Shown piece by piece: positions 1 to 6,659 of a stretch of 9,743 bases of DNA. Under the pieces are notes generated by a model that saw only the letters and a program-made list of their open reading frames with translations, was not told the DNA's origin and did no database searches. Location: assembly GCA_017853815.1 (NCBI GenBank), contig JAFMIT010000057.1, positions 1-9,743 of the forward strand, in the 5' to 3' direction. A program made the translations under genes and the position numbers. Every line of letters starts with the position of its first letter. Within the stretch, counting starts at the first letter, position 1. This DNA comes from Actinomycetota bacterium (lineage in GTDB: Bacteria; Actinomycetota; Actinomycetes; S36-B12; UBA5976).

Positions 1-1
1 G

Positions 2-1105
2 ACCATTGATAAAGACGCGCAGGATGCAGCCGTCGCTGCCGTCAAATCACAAGGCCCCAAGAGCAACACCGAAGGCCTGCGGATTGGTCTCGCTGCAGTT
101 CGACCTGGCACCGGCGAAATCGTCGCGATGTACGGCGGCGCGGATTACGTCACCGAACCACTTAACAACGCGACTCAAGCAATCGCACAGGCCGGCTCTA
201 CCTTCAAACCATTCGCACTCATGGCTGCGATGGAACAGGGTTACCCACTCGATTACATGTTGCCTGGACGCAACGGCAAAGTCATCGACGGCTACAAGGT
301 TCGCAACTATTCGAAGAAGTCGTACCAAGACGTGTCGCTTCTCCAAGCAACACAATGGTCAATCAACACGGCCTTCGTGCAGCTGGCATCTGAAGTTGGC
401 ATCGATAACGTCATGGATGTCGCACTTCGCGCTGGTATCCCGGCCGATACCCCAGGTATCGATCGCAACCTGACTTTCGTGCTCGGTACCGCGAGCCCAC
501 ACGTTCTCGATGTTGCGAGCGCCTACTCGACTTTCGCTTCAGAAGGCATCGCTGCAAAACCGTATCTCGTCTCAAAAGTCATCAGCCCGACCGCAGGTGT
601 GCTTTTCGAAGCAGTGCCCGAAACCAAAGTCGTTTTTGCAGAAGGCGATTCACGCAAGGTCAACTACGCCCTGCGCCAAGTCGTCACTAACGGCACTGGC
701 TACGCAGCTCTCGGCGCGGGCCGCCCAGTTGCAGGCAAGACTGGCACCACCGACGAAAACAAGTCGGCATGGTTTGCGGGTTACACACCAGACCTCGCAG
801 CCGCGGTTATGTTGATTAAGCAAGACGCAAACGGTCTGCCGATTTCGCTCTCTGGCACTGGCGGTGTCTCATCCGTCGCCGGTGGTTCTTTCCCTGCGCG
901 CATTTTCACTGCGTTCATCCGCGGTGCTCTCGAAGGCAAACCAGAAGCTAAGTTCAAGCGGCCATCTGCGACCGCTGTTCCGACCATCAGCGCCTCACCA
1001 CTGCCATGGTGGTCACCGACGCCAGGTGCTACCCCAACGGACTCGGCGACGCCGACTGATCCAACAGTGCCAACTGATTTGCCCACCCCGACAGACGTTG
1101 CTTAA
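2..1105 (+). CDS. ponA: Class A penicillin-binding protein, C-terminal part (partial, 5' end outside window)
   Basis: This is the transpeptidase half of a bifunctional peptidoglycan synthase that crosslinks stem peptides on the outer face of the membrane. The frame is open from base 2 with no stop, and the first residues (TIDKDAQDAAVAAVK) are the usual entry into the transpeptidase domain, so the glycosyltransferase domain should lie to the left. All three active-site motifs are present in order: STFK with the nucleophilic Ser at 197-199, SIN at 359-367, and KTG at 737-745 followed by a typical TTDENKSAWFAGY stretch. After the domain there is a low-complexity extracytoplasmic tail rich in Pro, Thr and Ser, with repeated TPTD/VPTD units (about 1031-1102). 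The first in-frame ATG, at 128, is internal to the domain and is not the start. Two GT87-like genes follow on the same strand, as ponA1 is followed by Rv0051 in Mycobacterium. The family call is very secure; the precise paralogue name is inferred from synteny. Confidence 0.95.
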   Translation, partial: TIDKDAQDAAVAAVKSQGPKSNTEGLRIGLAAVRPGTGEIVAMYGGADYVTEPLNNATQAIAQAGSTFKPFALMAAMEQGYPLDYMLPGRNGKVIDGYKVRNYSKKSYQDVSLLQATQWSINTAFVQLASEVGIDNVMDVALRAGIPADTPGIDRNLTFVLGTASPHVLDVASAYSTFASEGIAAKPYLVSKVISPTAGVLFEAVPETKVVFAEGDSRKVNYALRQVVTNGTGYAALGAGRPVAGKTGTTDENKSAWFAGYTPDLAAAVMLIKQDANGLPISLSGTGGVSSVAGGSFPARIFTAFIRGALEGKPEAKFKRPSATAVPTISASPLPWWSPTPGATPTDSATPTDPTVPTDLPTPTDVA

Positions 1106-1111
1106 ACGAGT

Positions 1112-1132
1112 TCTCACACCCTGAGTGGGAGA
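1112..1132 (+). promoter_or_regulatory. Shine-Dalgarno site inside a small hairpin before the first GT87 gene
   Basis: The 35-nt gap after ponA contains TCTCACAC (1112-1119) and GTGGGAGA (1125-1132), which can pair with one mismatch around a 5-nt loop. The right arm contains GGAG (1128-1131), nine bases before the GTG start at 1141. This Shine-Dalgarno supports the GTG as the start and, if the hairpin forms, could dampen translation of the downstream gene relative to ponA. The pairing is seen in the sequence; a regulatory effect is inference. Confidence 0.4.
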
Positions 1133-1140
1133 CTTCGCGC

Positions 1141-2328
1141 GTGCTCCCTCGCCGCGTAGCAGTCCAAGCCACCGTCGCCGCGACCTCGCTCATGGCGACG
1201 TTCGCGTTTGTGATGCATTGGCCGTGCCGCAATTCGGGTTACACCGACAACCGCTTCACGTCACTCTGCTACTCCGATCTCGCGGCCATGTTCGCAAATC
1301 CGCCGCTCGTCAACGGTGATTCGCCGTTCGGTGGACAGGTCCCACCAGAACTAGCACCCGTCCCCGCATTCATCATGTGGCTTATTTCCCAAGGGCCCTT
1401 CGGATTCCTCAACAACGTGGTCATGATGCAACTCGTCATCGCCGCCTTTGTGATGTGGCTCGCCATCATGGTTCTCAAGCATCGCTACTGGCGCCCACTC
1501 GATGCCGCGCTTATGGCGTTGATGCCGCTCTGGCCTTTTGTTATCTGGGTGTCAGTCGATGTCCTCGCGGTCGCTTTCGCTGCCGCTGCATTTTTCGCGT
1601 GGCATCGCAATCGCCTCGTCCCTGCCGCCGTCTTCGCGGGGCTCGCGCTCGCAAGTGGTGCGTGGACCTGGGTGTTCTTGCTCGCGTTTATCGTCGAGGC
1701 CGCCCGCCAAGAGCGAATTCGCATTGCACTCGCCGTCACCGCCGGCGCACTCGCCACCGCGCTCGTCTGCAACCTGCCTCGCCTCCTGGCGGGCGACTCA
1801 ATTCTCCAAAACTGGAAATGGAAAGCTGGCGAAGGTTCGCCGCTCTACATCTACACACAGCTCACGGCCCAAACGTCCGTCAGCAATATTGTCGTCACCC
1901 TCGCGGGCCTCTCGATCATCATCGCGATGGCACGTTGGGCCATAGCTACACCGTTTGATTTCCGGCTAGAACTCTTTGTGACCGCCGTTGTCGCAGTGCA
2001 GATGCTCACCATGCCCACCATCGCGCCGCAGTCGCTCACGCATCTCGCATTCTTGATTCCGCTCGCTTTTTCGCGCCGCAGCACTGTGATCGCGTTTTCG
2101 ATTCCGCTGATTGTGTATGTCGTGGGTGTCTGGATGCATTTCGAATCGAAGACCCCGAACGGCAAAGGCATCAACGACTACCTTTACGGCGTCTTGTCGA
2201 TTCTGCTGTGGGCGACACTGGTCGCGATTGCGCGCAAGGCCATCAACCTGATTCGGATCCAAGGAACTGACGAGGTCGCACAGTCCTATGCGCAGTATCT
2301 GCTGAAGGTCAACCATGGCGAGAACTAG
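1141..2328 (+). CDS. GT87-like (DUF2029) polytopic membrane glycosyltransferase, copy 1
   Basis: The 395-residue product is an integral membrane protein. It has an N-terminal hydrophobic segment (about residues 8-25), an extracytoplasmic loop of about 45 residues, then many further hydrophobic segments to about residue 365, ending in a charged cytoplasmic tail. This is the GT-C layout of polyprenyl-phosphate-sugar-dependent transferases. The loop contains LCYSDL with Asp46, matching LCYSDL with Asp51 in the next gene; GT-C enzymes carry their catalytic acid in this first loop, so Asp46 is the obvious candidate. The start is GTG, chosen because GGAG lies nine bases upstream and the N-terminal membrane segment follows at once. 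The position after ponA corresponds to Rv0051 in Mycobacterium, a membrane protein of this class. Compared with copy 2, the EYPVLTG stretch is only weakly retained (PPELAPVPAF). Donor and acceptor cannot be told from the sequence. Confidence 0.8.
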   Translation: MLPRRVAVQATVAATSLMATFAFVMHWPCRNSGYTDNRFTSLCYSDLAAMFANPPLVNGDSPFGGQVPPELAPVPAFIMWLISQGPFGFLNNVVMMQLVIAAFVMWLAIMVLKHRYWRPLDAALMALMPLWPFVIWVSVDVLAVAFAAAAFFAWHRNRLVPAAVFAGLALASGAWTWVFLLAFIVEAARQERIRIALAVTAGALATALVCNLPRLLAGDSILQNWKWKAGEGSPLYIYTQLTAQTSVSNIVVTLAGLSIIIAMARWAIATPFDFRLELFVTAVVAVQMLTMPTIAPQSLTHLAFLIPLAFSRRSTVIAFSIPLIVYVVGVWMHFESKTPNGKGINDYLYGVLSILLWATLVAIARKAINLIRIQGTDEVAQSYAQYLLKVNHGEN

Positions 2329-3517
2329 GTCAGCGCTCAAGCACTGGTCCTTGCCCGTACTAGTCGGACTAGGCGTGGCACTCAGCGGACTAGCGCTCAA
2401 AAGCATCTGCGCACCCTGGAGTTGGGGTGGCTCGGTCGAGACGTACACCAACCTTTGTTACAGCGACCTAGGTCCGCTGTATTGGGGACGTGGACTTGCC
2501 GACGGCATCGTGCCGTATTTCGAAAGCTTCGACGGCCACTTCGTCGAGTACCCGGTGCTTACGGGCATGTGGATGTGGCTCATCGCGTTCATCTCACATC
2601 TGCTCGTGGGCGCAGCATCTGTCGGCACGTTCGTCGGTCTGACATGGGCCACGAGTGTCGTGTTCATCGGCTTCACGCTCGCCATGATCGCGCGCAACAC
2701 CACTGGCAATCGACATGCCTCCTGGTGGCTCGCACTATCGCCTGCGTTGTTGCTCGTACTCGGCATCAACTGGGATGCACTCGCGGTGCTCTGTGCAGTC
2801 ACCGCACTCATTTATTACCAGCGAAACCAGCTCAGCATCGCGGGCATCGCCATCGGCATCGGCGCCTCCGCGAAACTTTTTCCAGCACTCTTGCTCGTGC
2901 CTCTCGTCGCGCACGCGCTGACGCATCGCAAACTTAAAGACGGTCTCAAGCACAGTGCGCGACTGACCATGACTGCTGCGGCAACATGGCTCGTGATCAA
3001 TCTGCCATTCATACTGTTCGCTCGCGAGGGTTGGATTGAGTTCTATCGCTTCTCGCGCGAACGCGGCATTGATTTCGGTTCGCTGCCACTCGGACTTAAT
3101 TATGTTTTTGGCATCAAAATGTCGACCGAGCAGGTCAACACCATCGGTCTCATCGCTGTCTCCGTCACAGCTATTTTGTTGTTGGTGTTCGCGAAGCGGC
3201 TCAGCATCTATCAATCAGCGTTTGCCATCGTCTCGGTGTTTGTGCTCGTCAATAAGGTCTACTCACCTCAGTTTTGGTTGTGGATGACGGCGCTGCTCGT
3301 CATGACCGGTGTGAGCCGGCGCGCATTTATCTATTGGAATATTGCCGAAGCCATCTATTTCGTCGGCATTTGGCGTTTCCTACTTTTCACTCAGGATCCG
3401 ACCGCCAGCGGCGCTGTCGGCTACCAGACATATGGGTGGATTGTGCTGTTGCACTGGGTCTCCACCGTAACGGTTACGGTTTATGCACTTTCCTCACAAA
3501 AAGTGCGCAACTTGTAG
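2315..3517 (+). CDS. GT87-like (DUF2029) polytopic membrane glycosyltransferase, copy 2
   Basis: This 400-residue membrane protein belongs to the same class as the gene before it. It has a first membrane helix at about residues 12-30, an extracytoplasmic loop with LCYSDL (Asp51, candidate catalytic acid), then the GT87-type VEYPVLTG stretch (about 77-84) leading into the second helix, and further helices to near residue 393. The family transfers sugars, usually mannose, from polyprenyl-phosphate carriers on the outer membrane face. The ATG at 2315 lies inside the end of copy 1 (14-bp overlap) and is preceded by GAAGG at 2304-2308 with a six-base gap, so the two genes are probably translationally coupled and co-transcribed with ponA. 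The shared loop motif and similar layout suggest tandem duplication followed by divergence. The exact substrate is unknown. Confidence 0.85.
   Translation: MARTRSALKHWSLPVLVGLGVALSGLALKSICAPWSWGGSVETYTNLCYSDLGPLYWGRGLADGIVPYFESFDGHFVEYPVLTGMWMWLIAFISHLLVGAASVGTFVGLTWATSVVFIGFTLAMIARNTTGNRHASWWLALSPALLLVLGINWDALAVLCAVTALIYYQRNQLSIAGIAIGIGASAKLFPALLLVPLVAHALTHRKLKDGLKHSARLTMTAAATWLVINLPFILFAREGWIEFYRFSRERGIDFGSLPLGLNYVFGIKMSTEQVNTIGLIAVSVTAILLLVFAKRLSIYQSAFAIVSVFVLVNKVYSPQFWLWMTALLVMTGVSRRAFIYWNIAEAIYFVGIWRFLLFTQDPTASGAVGYQTYGWIVLLHWVSTVTVTVYALSSQKVRNL
3485..3506 (+). repeat. Perfect 7-bp inverted repeat inside the end of GT87 copy 2
   Basis: GCACTTT (3485-3491) and AAAGTGC (3500-3506) are perfect complements around an 8-nt loop, ending 9 bases before the stop codon. 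No U-rich tract follows, so it is a poor intrinsic terminator. It may simply be coding sequence or an RNA 3'-end stabilising hairpin. Confidence 0.35.
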
Positions 3518-3551
3518 AAGAACTGTGAGCGAAAAACACTTAGTTCTACTA
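3515..3551. repeat. Inverted repeat spanning the GT87-alr junction, possible operator or weak terminator
   Basis: TAGAAGAACT (3515-3524) pairs with AGTTCTACTA (3542-3551) at 9 of 10 positions around a 17-nt spacer. The left arm contains the TAG stop of GT87 copy 2, and the right arm overlaps the region where the -35 element of the alr-like gene would lie. The symmetry is visible; a binding role is inferred. A terminator is less likely because no T-run follows. Confidence 0.35.
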
Positions 3552-3562
3552 GCAATAACCGC

Positions 3563-3568
3563 CATACT
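3563..3568 (+). promoter_or_regulatory. Candidate -10 element for a leaderless alr-like mRNA
   Basis: CATACT sits at exactly -12 to -7 relative to the A of the ATG at 3575 and keeps the two most informative positions of TAnnnT (A at 2, T at 6). No Shine-Dalgarno sequence is visible before this ATG. Both facts fit transcription starting on the start codon, a common arrangement in actinobacteria. No convincing -35 is seen. Confidence 0.45.
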
Positions 3569-3574
3569 GCCGCC

Positions 3575-4732
3575 ATGTCGTTCACAATCAGTATCGAAAC
3601 CCGCGAGTGGCACTCACACTTGATGCAGACGGTTGAAGATTTCAACCAGGCAGGTGCCACCGTCGTCCCTGTCATCAAAGGCAACGGCTACGGCCTTGGC
3701 CAAGACAACCTCTGCGCTATCGCCGACAAGCTCGGCGCCGGCACCATCGCAGTCGGCACGATTTACGAAGCTCTGCGCGCCATGCAACTTTTCCACGGCG
3801 AAGTCATTGTGCTCGAGCCTTTCAATCATCGCGACGAATTCACTCAGCAGACCTGGGCGCAGATCGATGCTACGGAATACCGCGGCCGACTCATTCGCGT
3901 CGTCGACAACGCCGAAGCTCTCGACTACCTCGCCGAGAGCACTGAGACGATTGATGTTCTGCTCGAAGGTCGCACCGCGATGAACCGCTTCGGCATGGAT
4001 GCGAACACTCTCCGCGAAGCCTGGACGAAGCACGCTGACGCCTTCGCATCTGGCCGCTTGCGTCTTCGCGGATTGAGCTGCCACCTTCCACTTGAATCTG
4101 ACGAGACAGATCTCGACAACATCGTTGCTCTCCAAGCACTCGTCACTGGCTCGGGCGACGTCGCTCGCGATGTTCAGTCAATCTGGGTCAGTCACGTCGA
4201 CGGCTACCAAGTCGAAGAACTCGCCGAGCGAATTCCCGGCATCAACATCAACGTGCGTTCGGGCACGGGACTGTGGTTGGGCGAACGCGATTGCCTACAT
4301 CCCTTCGGCGCTGTCCTGTCGGTTGTCGACATCAAGAAAGGCGAGCGTGCCGGCTATTTCCAGCGCAAGGCCTGGGATGACGGCTGGCTGGTCACGATCT
4401 CTGGTGGCACGGCCCACGGTGTCGGCCTCATGGCCCCGACGGTGACGAGTTCCGGCATGATGAAATTTGGTGTCGTCGCTAAAGCCAGCGAACAAGCGAT
4501 GGGTCGCCTGCGCTCACCGTTTTGGTATCACGGTGACAAGCTCGACTTCTTCGAGTCGCCACATCAGCACGTGAGCATGGTGTTCATTCCATCTAACGGC
4601 ATCAAGCCAATCATCGGCGACATGCTGCCCGTGGATATTCGCTACAGCATTACTCACGCTGATGTCGTCGACGGTATTGATGAAATCTTGCGTCGGTGGG
4701 ACGTCTACACAGATCAGCGGCGAGATAAATAA
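3575..4732 (+). CDS. Alanine-racemase-like PLP-dependent protein
   Basis: The 385-residue protein has the fold-type III layout of alanine racemase. The N-terminal barrel carries VIKGNGYGLG, with Lys35 as the predicted PLP lysine and Tyr39 four residues on, matching K-x-D-x-Y of Alr. Further Alr-like signatures are GRTAMNRFG (133-140), LSCHLP (168-172), VRSGTGLWLG (Arg228, near the PLP ring in Alr) and a C-terminal barrel-like domain with IGDMLPVDI. Tyr261 (GYFQRK) lines up with the Alr catalytic tyrosine of VSYG. The usual GYADG segment just after it is replaced by SGGTAHGVG. Canonical activity is therefore likely but not assured; a related amino-acid racemase or a specialised Alr is possible. 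The start ATG has no Shine-Dalgarno but a -10-like box at the leaderless distance. The gene converges on the FemX-like gene with a 19-bp overlap; the two probably contribute to the same peptidoglycan peptide chemistry. Confidence 0.8.
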   Translation: MSFTISIETREWHSHLMQTVEDFNQAGATVVPVIKGNGYGLGQDNLCAIADKLGAGTIAVGTIYEALRAMQLFHGEVIVLEPFNHRDEFTQQTWAQIDATEYRGRLIRVVDNAEALDYLAESTETIDVLLEGRTAMNRFGMDANTLREAWTKHADAFASGRLRLRGLSCHLPLESDETDLDNIVALQALVTGSGDVARDVQSIWVSHVDGYQVEELAERIPGININVRSGTGLWLGERDCLHPFGAVLSVVDIKKGERAGYFQRKAWDDGWLVTISGGTAHGVGLMAPTVTSSGMMKFGVVAKASEQAMGRLRSPFWYHGDKLDFFESPHQHVSMVFIPSNGIKPIIGDMLPVDIRYSITHADVVDGIDEILRRWDVYTDQRRDK

Positions 4733-5832
4733 ACCTCAAACGCTTTCGCGAGCAGTTTGTTGATGGCGAAGTCGTGCTCGCCCACGTACTCGACGGCTTG
4801 ACCACCGATTCCTAATTTGAATCGAATCAAACCAAACAGTGGGTCATCTTCTTTCAACGTGTCGCTGATGCCGCGCAAGTCGTACGTCGCGCAGCCCGCA
4901 TCTCGCGACGCGCGCAGCATCGCCCATTGGATGGCGTTCGACGGCCGAGCATCGCGATGCTTCGTGGTCGATGCGCCATACGAATACCAAGCGTGTTGAC
5001 CGACCCGCACCCACAACGTGCTTGCTGCAACTTCGCCATCAATTTCAGCAACAAACAAACGCACACGATCGGGCTGTTGTGACAGCGCGTCCCAATAGCG
5101 TTCGAAATACACAAGATTGCGCGGCCGGAAATGATCGCGTGCCGCCGTCTCGACATACACACCATGAAAAGCTGCGAGATCGTCGCGTCCACCTTCACGC
5201 ACAACGACACCAGACTTTTCGGCCTTCTTAAGGTTTCGTCGCCACAGCTGATTAAAGCCTGCAAGCAACTCTTCATCTGTCTTGCCAGCGACGCTGACGG
5301 TGTAGACATAACGCGGCTGCACATCGCCGAAACCTTCGTCGACAGACTCTTGTTTCCAGCCAATCGTCCGCAACTGATTGCGCAGACTCACTGCTTTGTC
5401 GATGACAACATCTGGTGTGACGTCTGACAGACGGGCAGACGTACCAATCGCATTCTTGATGGTGTCGGCTGACCAACTCGCCGCGACCACAGGCACCCCG
5501 ATTTTGATACTGAAAGCGCCCTGCGCCCGGCAGTGCGCCACCAACGGGGCGAGCCACGCATCGAGACCGTGACCACCTTCGTCGAGCCAATCGATGTCAG
5601 GACCTTCAGGCAGATACGCAAGCGACCGTTTAATCACGGGAGCGATGCGATACAACACAAGACCTGCGCCAACCATCACACCCGCCGCATCGAACCAACC
5701 AATGCTTTCGGCCCGCCATTCGCGTTTGACGTCTGCCCACTCGGGAGTCTGCAAGAACGACACTGCCGACCGACTGTCGACCCACTCAGCATGTTCGGCG
5801 CGACTAATCGTGCGCACGTTCAGGCTAGTCAT
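4714..5832 (-). CDS. femX: FemX-like (FemABX family) lipid II aminoacyltransferase
   Basis: The 372-residue protein has the two GNAT-like halves of the Fem family, which use aminoacyl-tRNA to add amino acids to the side chain of lipid II or peptidoglycan at the cytoplasmic membrane face. Signatures are FLQTPEWADVKREW (26-39), WRRNLKKAEKSGVVVREG (197-214) and the C-terminal YDLRGI...LFGLIRFKLGIGG...EYVGEHDFAIN block (317-358). In Streptomyces coelicolor a FemX adding the first glycine to lipid II is encoded near rpsF, which supports a similar role here, although the amino acid cannot be read from the sequence. The ATG (5832-5830) overlaps the TAG stop of the exonuclease III gene by 8 bp (ATGACTAG), indicating coupled translation from that promoter. 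The 3' end overlaps the alr-like gene by 19 bp, with no terminator seen between them. Confidence 0.88.
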   Translation of the reverse strand: MTSLNVRTISRAEHAEWVDSRSAVSFLQTPEWADVKREWRAESIGWFDAAGVMVGAGLVLYRIAPVIKRSLAYLPEGPDIDWLDEGGHGLDAWLAPLVAHCRAQGAFSIKIGVPVVAASWSADTIKNAIGTSARLSDVTPDVVIDKAVSLRNQLRTIGWKQESVDEGFGDVQPRYVYTVSVAGKTDEELLAGFNQLWRRNLKKAEKSGVVVREGGRDDLAAFHGVYVETAARDHFRPRNLVYFERYWDALSQQPDRVRLFVAEIDGEVAASTLWVRVGQHAWYSYGASTTKHRDARPSNAIQWAMLRASRDAGCATYDLRGISDTLKEDDPLFGLIRFKLGIGGQAVEYVGEHDFAINKLLAKAFEVYLSRR

Positions 5833-6607
5833 GCAGATCCACTACGACTGGTGCGTGATCCGACCCGCCTTTGACTTTGCGTTCATCACGATCAATCCAG
5901 GCGTCGCTCACACGTGCGCGGAAAACATCGTTAGCCATGATCAAATCAATGCGCATGCCCATTCCTTTTTGGAACATCAGTGCGCGGTAATCCCAAAACG
6001 TAAACGGCTTGCCTTTCAACGCGCGCGGCATAACCTCATCAAGGCCAGCGCCCGTCAGCGCATCAATGGCTGCTCGCTCAGCGGCCGTCACGTGAGTCGC
6101 ATTCTGGAAATCGGCAATGTCCCACACGTCTTCATCAGTCGGCGCGACATTGAAGTCGCCGATGATGGCGTAGGGGAGACCCGCGCCAGCTGCGAGTTCG
6201 GCTTCAGCCGTCTTCTTAAGTGCGGCGAGCCACTCCAATTTATAGGCGTAATGCGCGTGATCTGGTTCTCGGCCATTAGGCACATAGACCGACCACACCC
6301 GCACACCACCGCAGGTCGCACCGATGGCACGCGGTTCCACCGAGTCATCGAACTCTGGCTGGCCTTCAAGATTGCGCACGACATCTGTAAGTCCCACTCG
6401 AGACAGCAATGCCACGCCGTTCCACCGGCCGTCACCGAGTGCTGCGACCTCGTAGCCGAGCGCCGCCACAGCGTCGACGGGAAACGCGTCAGTCGTACAT
6501 TTGAGTTCTTGAAGCGCCACAACATCTGGCTTATGAAGTTCTAGCCAGGCAGTCAATCGCTCAACTCGAGCATTAACCGAGTTGATATTCCAGGTCACGA
6601 TGCGCAC
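5825..6607 (-). CDS. xth: Exodeoxyribonuclease III (AP endonuclease)
   Basis: The 260-residue product is a complete ExoIII-type base-excision repair nuclease that cleaves 5' of abasic sites and degrades DNA 3' to 5'. Every catalytic element is in place: WNINS (Asn7), LQELK (Glu34), YVPNG (Tyr108), GDFN (Asp151, Asn153), MRIDLI (Asp221) and SDH (Asp250, His251). The length is usual for the family. The start is GTG at 6607-6605, directly giving MRIVTWN, the standard N-terminus. No Shine-Dalgarno precedes it, but a TAGGCT box lies at the leaderless distance. It overlaps the start of the FemX-like gene by 8 bp, forming a two-gene operon that mixes DNA repair and cell-wall functions, probably for streamlining rather than shared pathway. 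It is divergent from the LppM-like gene across 52 bp. Confidence 0.97.
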   Translation of the reverse strand: MRIVTWNINSVNARVERLTAWLELHKPDVVALQELKCTTDAFPVDAVAALGYEVAALGDGRWNGVALLSRVGLTDVVRNLEGQPEFDDSVEPRAIGATCGGVRVWSVYVPNGREPDHAHYAYKLEWLAALKKTAEAELAAGAGLPYAIIGDFNVAPTDEDVWDIADFQNATHVTAAERAAIDALTGAGLDEVMPRALKGKPFTFWDYRALMFQKGMGMRIDLIMANDVFRARVSDAWIDRDERKVKGGSDHAPVVVDLHD

Positions 6608-6613
6608 CCGCGC

Positions 6614-6619
6614 AGCCTA
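6614..6619 (-). promoter_or_regulatory. Candidate -10 element for a leaderless xth-femX mRNA
   Basis: Read on the minus strand, TAGGCT (TAnnnT) occupies exactly -12 to -7 relative to the first base of the GTG at 6607. A TTGTGA-like -35 lies at 6636-6641 with a 16-base spacer. There is no Shine-Dalgarno sequence between box and start, so initiation on the start codon is predicted. Confidence 0.55.
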
Positions 6620-6647
6620 AGCGTCGCTACCCACCTCACAACGCAAC

Positions 6648-6653
6648 TACCCT
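6648..6653 (+). promoter_or_regulatory. Candidate -10 element for a leaderless lppM-like mRNA
   Basis: TACCCT matches TAnnnT and sits exactly at -12 to -7 relative to the A of the ATG at 6660; no Shine-Dalgarno is present. The same TACCCTT string appears at the probable rpsF promoter (7443-7449). The -35 region is not recognisable. Together with the opposing box at 6614-6619 it makes a compact divergent promoter pair in 52 bp. Confidence 0.55.
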
Positions 6654-6659
6654 TAGCCC

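Noticed and set aside
5594..6544. Open frame of 316 codons on the plus strand, antisense to femX and xth
   Set aside because: It lies opposite two well-supported genes with complete motifs, has no recognisable domain or ribosome site, and its composition is that of an antisense shadow.
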